Source of the DNA: Candidatus Thioglobus autotrophicus
Lineage (GTDB): Bacteria > Pseudomonadota > Gammaproteobacteria > PS1 > Pseudothioglobaceae
Length of the DNA: 64,000 bases
Assembly: GCF_001293165.1 (NCBI RefSeq)
Contig: NZ_CP010552.1
Coordinates: 1,302,001-1,366,000, forward strand
Direction of reading: 5' to 3'
The notes below the pieces were generated by a model, which did not search any database, was not told the origin of the DNA, and saw only the letters and a program-made list of their open reading frames with translations. How positions within the stretch are numbered: position 1 is the stretch's first letter; each line of letters begins with the position of its first letter. Both the position numbers and the translations under genes were made by a program. This document shows positions 1 to 8,378 of the stretch, in pieces.

Positions 1-661
1 TGTTTTCAACGGGAAAGGCAGATTGGATTTTGTGTAATGATTTTAAAAAACACTTAAACGGGCCCGCTTTAAGCTCTACATTGGCAGACGCTCTTTCGTT
101 TTCTTCAAAAGCATCAATACCTTTTTCTTGAAATATTTTCTCAGATTCGTCCGAGAAGATAACCGCGTCGCCATCAAAGGCAATTCTTAGTTGAGTTTCA
201 TGGGCTCCTTTGGAGCTTGCGCCAACAATAGAGGCAGCAGCAAAGCCAGATTCTAGTGCCTTTTGCACGTCTTGATAATTACTTGACAAGAATAAATCTG
301 CCTCAAAAGCACCCACTAAGCTGTGCGTGCTTTCGCCACGAGTAAACGCTGCACGAGAGATATTAAGGCCGTAATGCTCAATTGAGTTAAAAATACGCAA
401 CCCTGTGTCCGCACTATTTCTAGAAAGCAAAATAACATCAATGGGGTTTTTTTTGGTATTAAGCGTCAGTAGTTTTTTAACCAAAGAGAATCCAACACCA
501 GGGGGTAAAACCACATCTTCGTTTTCTTCTTGGTGCTGAGCATAAGCTTCAACCCCTTGCTGTTTGAAGATTTGATGTGATTCATCTAAATCAAACAATG
601 CTCTGGATGAAATGGCAATAACCAGTTTGTTTTTAGCTTTTGGGTCTACAGCATCTGCCAT
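1..661 (-). CDS. 5'-nucleotidase (5-nucleotidase family), C-terminus cut by window edge
   Basis: The minus strand is open from an ATG at 661 to position 1, giving 220 codons with no stop, so the C-terminus lies outside the window. The translation begins MADAVDPKAKNKLVIAIS and carries the blocks SSRALFDLDESHQIF, LLSRNSADTGLRIFNSIEHYG and ISRAAFTRGE. From memory these are diagnostic of the 5-nucleotidase family (Pfam 06189 type), cytosolic enzymes that dephosphorylate nucleoside 5'-monophosphates. The usual length is about 300 residues, so roughly two thirds is here. The start codon lies inside the 3' end of the upstream yqiB-like gene (16 bp overlap), suggesting translational coupling. Family call fairly sure; substrate not determinable. 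Confidence 0.8.
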   Translation of the reverse strand, partial: MADAVDPKAKNKLVIAISSRALFDLDESHQIFKQQGVEAYAQHQEENEDVVLPPGVGFSLVKKLLTLNTKKNPIDVILLSRNSADTGLRIFNSIEHYGLNISRAAFTRGESTHSLVGAFEADLFLSSNYQDVQKALESGFAAASIVGASSKGAHETQLRIAFDGDAVIFSDESEKIFQEKGIDAFEENERASANVELKAGPFKCFLKSLHKIQSAFPVEN

Positions 662-1101
662 GATTTTCCTTGATATTGGTTCAAACAATAGTCTAGCCAT
701 CTTTCAATGAATAGATTGAGTTCCCATTGTATATTCAGATCACTACATTGGGTTAAATAAGGGTGCTTGCTATTCAACATAGTTTCGTTACAAACCGACA
801 GCACTTCGACAAGTTTTGCATCAAAATATACTTTGAATTTAATATCAGGCTTGTGAGTAGTGTCTTTAAGAACATGTGTTAAAGTAAAAATACCCGTATG
901 AGTAAAGCGCTGTTCAACAATCAAATGTAGATCGGGGCAATTAGAATGGCGAATAATACTTGTATGTGCTGTTTGCTCAATAAGCGGAATGATTTTTAGT
1001 ATTTTTTGATAATTTGATTCAAACAATTTTGAAACGTCACTATAAGTCTTCGCTTGACGAGAATTGTATAAATGATGCAAATATTGAGCGTCTAAATCCA
1101 T
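646..1101 (-). CDS. yqiB: DUF1249 family protein (YqiB-like)
   Basis: A 151-residue soluble protein with no signal peptide or membrane segment. It resembles the DUF1249/YqiB family in length (about 140 to 150) and in its C-terminal block with ELNLFIERWLDYCL. In enterobacteria yqiB lies directly upstream of cpdA; here it lies directly downstream, overlapping the end of cpdA by 10 bp, so the pairing is kept although the order differs. It also overlaps the 5'-nucleotidase by 16 bp. The biochemical role of the family is unknown. The assignment rests on context plus general similarity, not on catalytic motifs. Confidence 0.7.
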   Translation of the reverse strand: MDLDAQYLHHLYNSRQAKTYSDVSKLFESNYQKILKIIPLIEQTAHTSIIRHSNCPDLHLIVEQRFTHTGIFTLTHVLKDTTHKPDIKFKVYFDAKLVEVLSVCNETMLNSKHPYLTQCSDLNIQWELNLFIERWLDYCLNQYQGKSWQML

Positions 1102-1817
1102 TGTGTTTTAAAATTAATTGTGCCGTTTTCATTAAGCTCAAGCTCATTAAAGCCGATTCTATTTTTTCTTTTTAATGCTCCCTTGAGAGGTGCTTGGTTA
1201 AATTGTAGAGCAGTGGACGGACATGATAAGATTGTTATACCTAAGTGAGAAAATTCAGCCGCCTCATGCGCATGACCAAAGGTAATTAGGCGTATTTTAG
1301 AGTGTTTATCTAATACTTGAAATAAATCTTGAGGATTTGTTAATGATAGTGCGTCATCCCAGCTGCTGTTCATCGGCACAATAGGGTGATGCAAAACAAT
1401 CATGATATGCGCCGCATCAGAATTTAAACAAGCTTGATCAAGCTCTAAAAGCGCTGATTGAGTCACTAGGCCGTGAGTCTTTTTTGCCTGCACCGAATCA
1501 ATGTTAATAATTTCCCAATTGGCTAGTTTAAAGCTTTTAAACAAGCTTTTTTTAAAGATTTTTTCGAGATTGTCTGCTTGGTCATGATTGCCGCCAATGA
1601 CAAAAATTGGCTGCTTAATGGGGCGGAGTATTTCTTTTAAAGTTTGGTAAGAATTGAGTGTGCCTTGATGTGTTAAATCACCACTGATTAATACGCCATC
1701 AGATTCAATCTCTTTGATTCGTTGTGCCACTAACTGAAGATTGTGTTGAGAGTCAACCCCCATGACCATGGGTTGGTCGTCAATATGGCAATCACTTATT
1801 TGAATTAGTTTAGGCAC
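1092..1817 (-). CDS. cpdA: 3',5'-cyclic-AMP phosphodiesterase / calcineurin-like phosphoesterase
   Basis: A 241-residue cytosolic metallophosphoesterase. All five metal-binding signatures are visible: D9-x-H11 in SDCHID, G46-D47 in SGDLTHQG, G76-N77-H78-D79, H143-H144-P, and G181-H-A-H184. This is the class III phosphodiesterase (CpdA/Icc) pattern, hydrolysing cAMP to AMP with a di-iron/manganese centre. Linkage to yqiB is the classical gammaproteobacterial context. The start overlaps the end of alr by 8 bp, so it is probably co-transcribed with alr. cAMP as substrate is inferred from family and context; the phosphoesterase fold is certain. Confidence 0.88.
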   Translation of the reverse strand: MPKLIQISDCHIDDQPMVMGVDSQHNLQLVAQRIKEIESDGVLISGDLTHQGTLNSYQTLKEILRPIKQPIFVIGGNHDQADNLEKIFKKSLFKSFKLANWEIINIDSVQAKKTHGLVTQSALLELDQACLNSDAAHIMIVLHHPIVPMNSSWDDALSLTNPQDLFQVLDKHSKIRLITFGHAHEAAEFSHLGITILSCPSTALQFNQAPLKGALKRKNRIGFNELELNENGTINFKTQWI

Positions 1818-2856
1818 ACTGAGTAAAGGTTACGCGAGCACTAACGCCCGTTAGTAGTTCGTATGCAATTGTCTGGCTATAAGAAGCAACAGTTTCAACG
1901 CGTAGTTTAACATTTCCCCACAAGATGGCGCGATCGCCAATTTTGGCGCTGGTCTGTTTAATATCAACACAAATCAGATCCATGGATACACGCCCTGCCA
2001 GTGCGCATAAAGCACCATTGATGAGTACAGGTGTGCCATTTTTTGCATGGCGAGGATAACCGTCACCATAGCCAATACCAATAATAGCAATGCGCGTGTC
2101 TTTGCTGGCTTTCCAAGTGGCGCCATAGCCGACAGTTTCCCCAGCTTTGATTGTTTTCAAGCTAAGAATGGGTGCAGACAATTCCATCACCGGCATGAGT
2201 TGTTCGTCAATATTGGTAAAAGGCGAAGCGCCATACAGCATAATGCCTGGACGTACATAATCAAAATGTGATTTAGCTCGGCTTATAATCGAGGCTGAAT
2301 TAGCCATCGATCGATAAAAGTCTTTCGTGTCGAGCTGATTAAAAATATCTAATTGTTGGATATTTTTAGGATGCATAGGCTCATCAGCACAGGCAAAATG
2401 GCTCATGATGCATTTAATTTGAATATGCTCATGGTTGTCCAACTGGCTTAAAACATCTGGCAGGCTTTGTGTTGCAATCCCTAGACGGCGCATGCCGGTA
2501 TCGACTTTAATCCATAGTTTAACAGGATGCTTGCTACTGATGAGAATTGCTAATTGCGCAAGGTCATGAAAAACTAAATGGCAGTTTAGTTGAATAGCTT
2601 CTTGCAAGTCTTCTTCAGTAAAAACACCCGGTAGCAATAAGATAGGTTTTTGCGTCAATGGACGCAATCTTCGAGCCTCACTTAGCTCGCTAACCGCCAA
2701 CATGTCAGCCGCAAATAAAGGTGTAATTAAGTCAAGGTGATGGCCATAAGCATCCGATTTAACCATGCTAACCACCTTTGCCTGCGGTGCATGCGTGTGA
2801 ACAACTGTTAAATTATGAGCCAAGGCTGATTGAGAAATAGCGGCTACGGCTTGCAT
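1810..2856 (-). CDS. alr: Alanine racemase
   Basis: This PLP enzyme interconverts L- and D-alanine for peptidoglycan. The PLP lysine is K33 in VSMVKSDAYGH, the second catalytic residue is Y244 in TVGYGATW, and the C-terminal beta domain holds GRVSMDLICVD. At 348 residues it is slightly short of the usual 355 to 370 but complete. It lies 6 bp downstream of dnaB, the dnaB-alr order common in gammaproteobacteria, and overlaps cpdA by 8 bp. A single transcript dnaB-alr-cpdA-yqiB-nucleotidase is likely. No signal peptide; cytosolic. Confidence 0.95.
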   Translation of the reverse strand: MQAVAAISQSALAHNLTVVHTHAPQAKVVSMVKSDAYGHHLDLITPLFAADMLAVSELSEARRLRPLTQKPILLLPGVFTEEDLQEAIQLNCHLVFHDLAQLAILISSKHPVKLWIKVDTGMRRLGIATQSLPDVLSQLDNHEHIQIKCIMSHFACADEPMHPKNIQQLDIFNQLDTKDFYRSMANSASIISRAKSHFDYVRPGIMLYGASPFTNIDEQLMPVMELSAPILSLKTIKAGETVGYGATWKASKDTRIAIIGIGYGDGYPRHAKNGTPVLINGALCALAGRVSMDLICVDIKQTSAKIGDRAILWGNVKLRVETVASYSQTIAYELLTGVSARVTFTQCA

Positions 2857-2862
2857 AAAAAG

Positions 2863-4308
2863 CTAGAAAGGCTCTTGGTCGAAGTTAGACATGTTGTTGT
2901 TGTAGGCGGCGTCCATTTGCTCATCAGGCATACCTTGGAACTGGTCTTCGTTAGCCAAATCTTCAAAACGCGCATACTCACCAATAAAGGCTAGCTTTAG
3001 TCTGCCAGTAGAGCCGTTTCTATGCTTAGCAATTTGTAAGTCTGCTTTGCCTATTTCTTCGGGATTTGAATAAGAATCGTCATGATATTGTTGATCACGA
3101 TAGATAAAGGCAATAATATCTGCATCTTGCTCAATAGAGCCAGATTCACGTAAGTCTGACATTTGCGGCATGCGCCCTTTGCCCGCTTTAGGGCGCGATT
3201 CTACACCACGGTTAAGCTGTGAAAGGGCGATCACTGGCACATTAATCTCTTTAGCTAGTGCTTTTAGAGAGCGAGAAATTTCTGAAATTTCTTGAACGCG
3301 GTTATCACTCTTGCCGTGTACAACCATGAGTTGTAAATAGTCCACCATGATCAGGGATAGATCAGGATATTGGCGCTTTAAGCGGCGACATTTTGCCCTG
3401 ATTTCAGTTGGGGTGATAGAAGGGGTTTCATCAATTAAGACGGTTGATTTTTCAAGTGCCAATACTGCATGATTAAAGCTATTCCAATCAGTTTCCGTCA
3501 TAGTGTCTTTAAGATTTTCACCTTTAATATGACCAAACGAAGTAATCATGCGCATGACTAATGACTCTGTCGGCATCTCCAAGCTAAAGACCGCTACAGG
3601 CTTAGGCTCTTTAGCGGTAATAGCGACATGCTCAACAATATTCATTGAAAAAGCTGTCTTACCCATGGAAGGGCGTCCAGCAACAATAATTAAATCACCA
3701 TTTTGTAAGCCAGAGGTGATTTTATCTAGTTCGGTAAATCCTGTTTCTAAGCCGGTAACCCCTTCAGTTTCTTGCATTTCATGAACGCGATTGACCACAT
3801 CTTTGATAATATCTTTAACGTTAACAACATCTTGCTTGCCACGGGTAACTTGTTCAGCAATTTCAAATATTTTCTTTTCAGATAGGTCGATTAGGTGCTG
3901 AACTTCCATATCTTTTGGATTGTACGCCGTATCGGCAATTTCGTGACTGGCAATAATAAGCTGTCGATAAACACTAAGCTCGCGTACGTGCTTGGCGTAA
4001 GCTTCAATGTTAGAAATACTTGGCGTGTTTTCTGCAATTTGTGCCAAATAAACAAAGCCACCAATAGTCTCTTCATGGCCTGTTTTTTTAACATGCTCTT
4101 TAACCGTTAAAATGTCAGCAGGTTGATCATGTTGCAATAGGGTGGAGATCGCTTCGAAAATGATTCGATGCGAAGCATTATAAAAATCAACCCCCGTTAA
4201 AATATCTGCCACCTGATCCCAGGCATCGTTATGTAGTAGTAGGCCACCCAAAACAGATTGTTCGGAGTCAATAGAATTAGGCGGAATTTTAACGTTTTCG
4301 ATGTTCAT
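2863..4308 (-). CDS. dnaB: Replicative DNA helicase DnaB
   Basis: A 481-residue hexameric helicase of the replication fork. The N-terminal DnaB-N domain spans about residues 10-115 (IDSEQSVLGGLLLHNDAW), then comes a linker and a RecA-like C-terminal domain. Walker A is GRPSMGKT (211-218), Walker B is SLIMVDYLQLM (about 318-328), and the arginine-finger region is KHRNGSTG. No intein interrupts it. It lies downstream of rpsF-rpsR-rplI with an intrinsic terminator between, so expression probably combines read-through with a weak internal promoter. The AT-rich acidic C-terminal tail is family-typical. Confidence 0.97.
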   Translation of the reverse strand: MNIENVKIPPNSIDSEQSVLGGLLLHNDAWDQVADILTGVDFYNASHRIIFEAISTLLQHDQPADILTVKEHVKKTGHEETIGGFVYLAQIAENTPSISNIEAYAKHVRELSVYRQLIIASHEIADTAYNPKDMEVQHLIDLSEKKIFEIAEQVTRGKQDVVNVKDIIKDVVNRVHEMQETEGVTGLETGFTELDKITSGLQNGDLIIVAGRPSMGKTAFSMNIVEHVAITAKEPKPVAVFSLEMPTESLVMRMITSFGHIKGENLKDTMTETDWNSFNHAVLALEKSTVLIDETPSITPTEIRAKCRRLKRQYPDLSLIMVDYLQLMVVHGKSDNRVQEISEISRSLKALAKEINVPVIALSQLNRGVESRPKAGKGRMPQMSDLRESGSIEQDADIIAFIYRDQQYHDDSYSNPEEIGKADLQIAKHRNGSTGRLKLAFIGEYARFEDLANEDQFQGMPDEQMDAAYNNNMSNFDQEPF

Positions 4309-4315
4309 AGGCTTG

Positions 4316-4347
4316 TTTAAAAAATAAAAAACCCTCTTGCGAGGGTT
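4316..4347 (-). terminator. Intrinsic terminator after rplI
   Basis: On the minus strand AACCCTC, loop GCAA, GAGGGTT forms a 7 bp GC-rich stem (4330-4347) with a GNRA-type loop, followed by a T-rich tract (the plus-strand A run at 4316-4331). It lies between the end of rplI and the start of dnaB, so it would attenuate transcription of dnaB from the ribosomal protein promoter. Confidence 0.85.
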
Positions 4348-4378
4348 CTTAATTTTAACTCAATTTTGGGCTAAATTT

Positions 4379-4831
4379 TTACTCTTCTTCTTGCGCCTCA
4401 ATAACCACTTTAATGGCAACTGAAATTGAAGAATGTAGAGTTACGCTAACATCGTACTCACCTATATGGCGAATAGCTTCTGGCATATTAACGTTACGTT
4501 TTTCAACTTCAAATCCAGCACTAGCTAAGCTAGCTGAAATATCAGCTGTAGTGATAGAGCCGAATAGCTTGCCTTCGTCGCCCGCATTTGCACTAATAGT
4601 ACAAACAGTGCCAGTCATCTTAGCTTCAACAGCTTGCGCCTCTTTAAGAGTAGCAGCTTCTTTAGCTTCTAAACCAGCTTTAATAGTTTCAAATTCAGCT
4701 AAGTTGGCTTTAGTCGCCGGCTTAGCTTTACCTTGAGGGATTAAAAAGTTACGTGCATAACCCGCTTTAACATTAGCAAGTTCGCCTAGGGCGCCTACTT
4801 TCTGAATGGTTTCTAATAAAATTACTTGCAT
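4379..4831 (-). CDS. rplI: 50S ribosomal protein bL9
   Basis: A 150-residue protein beginning MQVILLETIQKVGALGE, with the conserved N-terminal RNA-binding domain signature VKAGYARNFLIPQGKA (about residues 20-37), a charged connecting helix and the C-terminal domain ending near VVIEAQEEE. Length is standard. It is the last gene of rpsF-rpsR-rplI, 11 bp after rpsR, and is followed by an intrinsic terminator. Binds 23S rRNA domain V and helps maintain frame during translation. Confidence 0.97.
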   Translation of the reverse strand: MQVILLETIQKVGALGELANVKAGYARNFLIPQGKAKPATKANLAEFETIKAGLEAKEAATLKEAQAVEAKMTGTVCTISANAGDEGKLFGSITTADISASLASAGFEVEKRNVNMPEAIRHIGEYDVSVTLHSSISVAIKVVIEAQEEE

Positions 4832-4842
4832 GATCGTTGCTC

Positions 4843-5097
4843 CTATTTCTTGTGCTTATCAGTGTAAGGAATCAGGGCTAAAAATCTAGCTCTCTTAATG
4901 GCAGTTGTTAACTGACGCTGAAATTTAGCGCTAGTACCTGTCATTCTTGATGGTGTGATCTTGCCACTTTCATCAATATTCTTTAATAATGTATCAACAT
5001 CTTTATAGTCAATTTTTTCAACACCTGCTGCTGTAAAACGACAAAAAGTGTTTACTTTAATTTGAGGTCTACGCTTTCTCTTTTGTTGCTTAGCCAT
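4843..5097 (-). CDS. rpsR: 30S ribosomal protein bS18
   Basis: An 84-residue basic protein with the S18 signature: the [20 protein letters not shown] block, then [22 protein letters not shown] and the terminal ALIPYTDKH. It binds the 30S platform together with S6, the product of the preceding gene (9 bp away). Length slightly exceeds the usual 75 because of a basic N-terminal tail [10 protein letters not shown]. Cytosolic. Confidence 0.97.
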   Translation of the reverse strand: MAKQQKRKRRPQIKVNTFCRFTAAGVEKIDYKDVDTLLKNIDESGKITPSRMTGTSAKFQRQLTTAIKRARFLALIPYTDKHKK

Positions 5098-5106
5098 AAT
5101 ATTCTC

Positions 5107-5454
5107 CTATCGTCTAACGGGTTTTTTATCTTCGTCTTTAGCGGTCATCATGATCGAAGGTTCAGTAATTGCGCCATTTTCAGAAATAATTAAATTTCTA
5201 AGAACTGCATCATTAAAACGGAAGTTATAGTTAAGCTTATCAAGCGTATCTTGATCACATTCAATATTCATTGATAAGTAGTGAGCTTTATAGATTTTGT
5301 CAATTGGGTAAGCTAGGTGCTTACGACCCCAATCTTCTTCTCTATGAATTTGTCCACCACCAGTGGTAATGATCTCTTTGTAGTTATCCATCATTGTGCT
5401 TACTTGAGCCGATTGGTCAGGGTGCACAATAAGTGTAATCTCATAATGTCTCAT
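5107..5454 (-). CDS. rpsF: 30S ribosomal protein bS6
   Basis: A 115-residue protein beginning [15 protein letters not shown] and containing [23 protein letters not shown], the classical S6 core. First gene of the rpsF-rpsR-rplI operon. The start is supported by an AAGGAG ribosome-binding site just upstream (plus-strand complement in 5464-5469). The leader holds a strong hairpin, described separately, that may take part in S6:S18 autoregulation. Confidence 0.97.
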   Translation of the reverse strand: MRHYEITLIVHPDQSAQVSTMMDNYKEIITTGGGQIHREEDWGRKHLAYPIDKIYKAHYLSMNIECDQDTLDKLNYNFRFNDAVLRNLIISENGAITEPSIMMTAKDEDKKPVRR

Positions 5455-5485
5455 GAGTCTTTCTCCTTATGGTTATTAGTAAATA

Positions 5486-5509
5486 GCTTGGAACACCATG
5501 TTCTCAAGC
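5486..5509 (-). promoter_or_regulatory. Hairpin in rpsF leader (candidate S6:S18 autoregulatory element)
   Basis: The minus strand reads GCTTG-A-GAACA-TGG-TGTTC-CAAGC: two 5 bp helices stacked with one bulged A and a 3-nt loop, about 30 nt upstream of the rpsF start. There is no T run, so it is not a terminator. rpsF leaders of many bacteria carry an S6:S18-binding hairpin with a conserved CCG; I do not see CCG in this loop, so the role is only a hypothesis. The rest of 5455-5715 is AT-rich and must hold the divergent promoters. Confidence 0.45.
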
Positions 5510-5715
5510 AAGGGAGTGGGTATTTTATACTAATTGTTAAATTTTTTGGCTATAAATTCAGTCATTTACATAATTTCCGAAATTTTTAAATAATCTTTTA
5601 AGATGTATTGATATTATTTTAAGTTTGTAGCTTAAAAAAACTTTTAAAATCACAGACTATGGTTATTTATTTAGATAAATCCGGCACTTTACATTGTTAG
5701 TAGAGAAAGATAAAG

Positions 5716-6366
5716 ATGAATAAGATTTTTTTCAAATGGTTTAAATACGCCACAGCGCTTAGTGTTGTGATTTTTGTGCTGTATGTGAACGAGCTTGATA
5801 ATCAAGTTAAGAAAGAGTTTTCAAAGCCGCAAAATCCTAATTTTATGAGCTTTGAGCAGCAGCCAAAAGTGGTTATCAATATGTTGCTAATGACTGAAGA
5901 TCAATCATTTTTTGAGCATTCAGGTGTGGATTTTAAAGAAATTGCTAGAGTATTGCGTGATTATTATTTTTACGATAAGCCACTACGTGGCGCTAGCACA
6001 ATCACGCAACAGTTGATTAAAAACACCTTGTTAACTCGAGAGCGCACACTTGATCGTAAGCTTAAAGAAATTGTAATGGCGTTATTATTAGAGGCTGCTT
6101 TTGATAAAGAATTTATTCTTAATTATTATATGAACAGCGTTTATTTAGGTCAAAAAGGTAATTTAAGTGTTAAAGGCTTTGATCAGGCTGCACATTTTTA
6201 TTTTAATAAGAGTGTTGAACATTTATCTTTGGAAGATGTGGCAACTTTGGTGGCGCTGGTTAAAGGGCCGAGCTATTATCATCCAATCAAATATCCCCAA
6301 AGATTAGCAAAGCGCAGACAATTGGTTTTGAGCTTATACAATAAGTATGAAAAGATTGTAAAATAA
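5716..6366 (+). CDS. mtgA: Stand-alone GT51 peptidoglycan glycosyltransferase, PBP1B-like
   Basis: A 216-residue membrane-anchored enzyme polymerising lipid II into glycan strands. One N-terminal membrane segment (about residues 8-25) is followed by a complete GT51 domain: catalytic E61 in TEDQSFFEHSG, GASTITQQLIKN (92-103), second catalytic E118 after RTLDRKLK, and YYMNSVYLGQ (138-146). The 57-residue spacing between the glutamates matches E. coli PBP1B (E233, E290 from memory). The downstream blocks QKGN..VKGF and VALVKGPSYYHP also look more like PBP1B than classical MtgA. No transpeptidase domain follows. Named by function; mtgA-like versus truncated PBP1B ancestry is open. Confidence 0.85.
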   Translation: MNKIFFKWFKYATALSVVIFVLYVNELDNQVKKEFSKPQNPNFMSFEQQPKVVINMLLMTEDQSFFEHSGVDFKEIARVLRDYYFYDKPLRGASTITQQLIKNTLLTRERTLDRKLKEIVMALLLEAAFDKEFILNYYMNSVYLGQKGNLSVKGFDQAAHFYFNKSVEHLSLEDVATLVALVKGPSYYHPIKYPQRLAKRRQLVLSLYNKYEKIVK

Positions 6367-6370
6367 CCAA

Positions 6371-7030
6371 ATGCAAAATATTCTCGCCATTGATACCTGC
6401 ACTGAAGTTTGTTCAGTCAGTCTTTATACTCAGTCTAAAAAAACCTCGCGCTTTTTAAAAGGCGTCGCAAAAAGCTCGGGACTCATTTTGCCGTTGTGTG
6501 ATGAAGTGTTTGATGAGACGGGGTTGAGTGTTGCTGATCTTGATTTAATTGTATATAGCAAAGGCCCTGGTGCGTTTACAGGCGTACGCATGTGTATAAG
6601 CGTGGTGCAGGGTATGTCGTTGGCATTCGATATTCCTACTTTGGGGTTTTCTACGCTGGAAGTGGCGGGCTTGGGTGCGAGTAAAAAATACAATACTGAT
6701 AAAGTCGCTATCGCGCTTGATGCGCGTATGAATGAAGTCTATTGGGGGCTTTATCAGCAAGGTGTTTTCACCAATGAAATGTTATGTAAGCCTAGTGAAG
6801 CGCCACAGCTTGATGCTGATTATATAGGTGTCGGCACGGGCTGGGGTGCTTATCAGCAAGCGCTCATAGAGGCAACGGGTGTGGATTGTTGTGAGCCTGA
6901 GTTTTATCCTAAGGCAGAAAATTTAATCGATTTGGCATTGGCGCATATTGAGCGTGGCGGTTTGTTGGATGATAATTTGCCATTGCCAACTTATTTACGC
7001 AACAACGTGGCGCAAAAATCCTTAAAATAA
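6371..7030 (+). CDS. tsaB: tRNA threonylcarbamoyladenosine biosynthesis protein TsaB
   Basis: A 219-residue ASKHA-fold protein (YeaZ), the scaffold partner of TsaD in making t6A37 on ANN-decoding tRNAs. Visible signatures are ILAIDTCTEVCSVSLY at the N-terminus, the HNGK-like region replaced by SSGLILPLCDEV, and VYSKGPGAFTGVRMCISVVQG (about residues 61-81), the most conserved block of the family. It starts 4 bp after the GT51 gene ends, so the two are probably co-transcribed. Cytosolic. Confidence 0.93.
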   Translation: MQNILAIDTCTEVCSVSLYTQSKKTSRFLKGVAKSSGLILPLCDEVFDETGLSVADLDLIVYSKGPGAFTGVRMCISVVQGMSLAFDIPTLGFSTLEVAGLGASKKYNTDKVAIALDARMNEVYWGLYQQGVFTNEMLCKPSEAPQLDADYIGVGTGWGAYQQALIEATGVDCCEPEFYPKAENLIDLALAHIERGGLLDDNLPLPTYLRNNVAQKSLK

Positions 7031-7056
7031 TTCTCAAATTTTAATTATTATTTATT

Positions 7057-7797
7057 ATGTGGAAATGGATTCAGGCATTTGCCTCCCCTAAAAATTTCTA
7101 TCAAATTAGTGCCAAGATTATTCCTTGGTTTATGTATCCCTTTATTGGTCTAACGCTACTTGGCCTGTATTGGGCTTTGATTGCCTCACCTGCGGATTAT
7201 CAACAAGGCGATAGTGTGCGCATTATGTATGTCCATGTACCGGCGGCGTGGATGAGTTTATTTATTTATATCGTCATGGCAGTTGCCGGTGCAATTGGCC
7301 TTATTTGGCAAATTAAGCTGGCCAATGTTGTGGCTACAGTGTCAGCGCCAATAGGTGCTGTGTTTACTTTTCTAGCGCTGGTTACGGGCGCAGTTTGGGG
7401 TAAGCCGATGTGGGGTACTTGGTGGGTATGGGATGCACGCCTGACTTCTGAACTGATTTTGTTATTTCTATACTTGGCTTATATTTCCCTGAACAATGCC
7501 TTTGATAATCCAAAAACAGCAGCAAAAGCCAGCGCTATTTTAGCGATTGTGGGCTTGGTTAATATTCCTATTATTTATTATTCTGTTGAGTGGTGGAACA
7601 GCCTGCATCAAGGTGCCTCCATTGGTGTTAATAAAGTGTCAATGCAAATAGATATGTTTATTGCATTGATGCTTATTAGCTTTGCCTTTAAATTTTTGTA
7701 CGGTGCTTTGGTTTTAATGCGAGCCAGAGATGAAATCTTAATCAGAGAGCAAAATTCAACTTGGGTAAAAAAATTGATTATGGGAGGCGATAAATAA
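7057..7797 (+). CDS. ccmC: Heme exporter/heme-handling protein CcmC
   Basis: A 246-residue inner membrane protein with six predicted membrane spans. The heme-handling tryptophan-rich loop WGKPMWGTWWVWDARLT and the flanking periplasmic histidines (YVHVPAAW and SLHQGAS) are all visible. CcmC places heme on CcmE in System I cytochrome c maturation. It is followed by ccmD with a TAATG overlap. ccmA and ccmB, which normally precede it, are absent here; the upstream neighbour is tsaB. Confidence 0.96.
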   Translation: MWKWIQAFASPKNFYQISAKIIPWFMYPFIGLTLLGLYWALIASPADYQQGDSVRIMYVHVPAAWMSLFIYIVMAVAGAIGLIWQIKLANVVATVSAPIGAVFTFLALVTGAVWGKPMWGTWWVWDARLTSELILLFLYLAYISLNNAFDNPKTAAKASAILAIVGLVNIPIIYYSVEWWNSLHQGASIGVNKVSMQIDMFIALMLISFAFKFLYGALVLMRARDEILIREQNSTWVKKLIMGGDK

Positions 7798-7958
7798 TGG
7801 AAATCTTCAATGCACTAGCTTTTGATAAATACGCCAGCTATATTTGGTTTTCATATGGACTGACTGGAATCATGATCGCTATGCTTTTTTTAAGAACAAA
7901 AAGCATTCGCCGCAATACAATTAAGCAATTGCGTGCTAAATATTTAAGGAATTTATAA
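7797..7958 (+). CDS. ccmD: Heme exporter protein CcmD
   Basis: A 53-residue single-pass membrane protein starting at the ATG that overlaps the ccmC stop (TAATG) and ending just before the ccmE ATG at 7960. The translation has the family pattern: MEIFNALAFDKYASYIWFSYG, a membrane helix (about residues 17-33), then a basic tail with RRNTIKQLRAKYLR. CcmD stabilises CcmC-CcmE and helps release holo-CcmE. Identification rests on position, size and the Y-x-x-Y/W-S-Y-G motif. Confidence 0.9.
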   Translation: MEIFNALAFDKYASYIWFSYGLTGIMIAMLFLRTKSIRRNTIKQLRAKYLRNL

Positions 7959-7959
7959 C

Positions 7960-8376
7960 ATGACTAAACGACAAAATAGAATGGTGCTGGTAGCCTTGTT
8001 AGTAGCTGGTGCGATATTAGCAATTACTTTGTTGCTACAAGCATTGGGCAGTAACACTAATTACTTTTATTCGCCGACTGAAGTGGCGCAGGGTAAGGCG
8101 CCAGTTGGAAAAAGTTTCCGCTTGGGCGGTCTGGTTGCAAATGGCAGTGTCGTGCGTGAGGATATGGTGGTTAATTTTGATGTTACTGACAATAAAGAGA
8201 CATTTAAAATTAAATACACAGGCATCTTGCCCGATTTATTTAGAGAAGGTCAAGGCATTATTACAACAGGCTCTTTGGTAGATGGCACTTTTATTGCAAC
8301 AGAAGTCTTGGCTAAGCACGATGAAAACTACATGCCACCTGAAGTAGCCGATGCGCTAGAAAAGGCTAAAAAATAA
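7960..8376 (+). CDS. ccmE: Cytochrome c maturation heme chaperone CcmE
   Basis: A 138-residue periplasmic heme chaperone anchored by one N-terminal membrane helix (about residues 8-28). The OB-fold core carries GKSFRLGGLVANGSV, then the covalent heme ligand H120 and axial Y124 in LAKHDENYMPPE, exactly the family motif. It accepts heme from CcmCD and passes it to the CcmFH ligase, whose genes are not in this window. It lies 1 bp after ccmD. Confidence 0.96.
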   Translation: MTKRQNRMVLVALLVAGAILAITLLLQALGSNTNYFYSPTEVAQGKAPVGKSFRLGGLVANGSVVREDMVVNFDVTDNKETFKIKYTGILPDLFREGQGIITTGSLVDGTFIATEVLAKHDENYMPPEVADALEKAKK

Positions 8377-8378
8377 GC

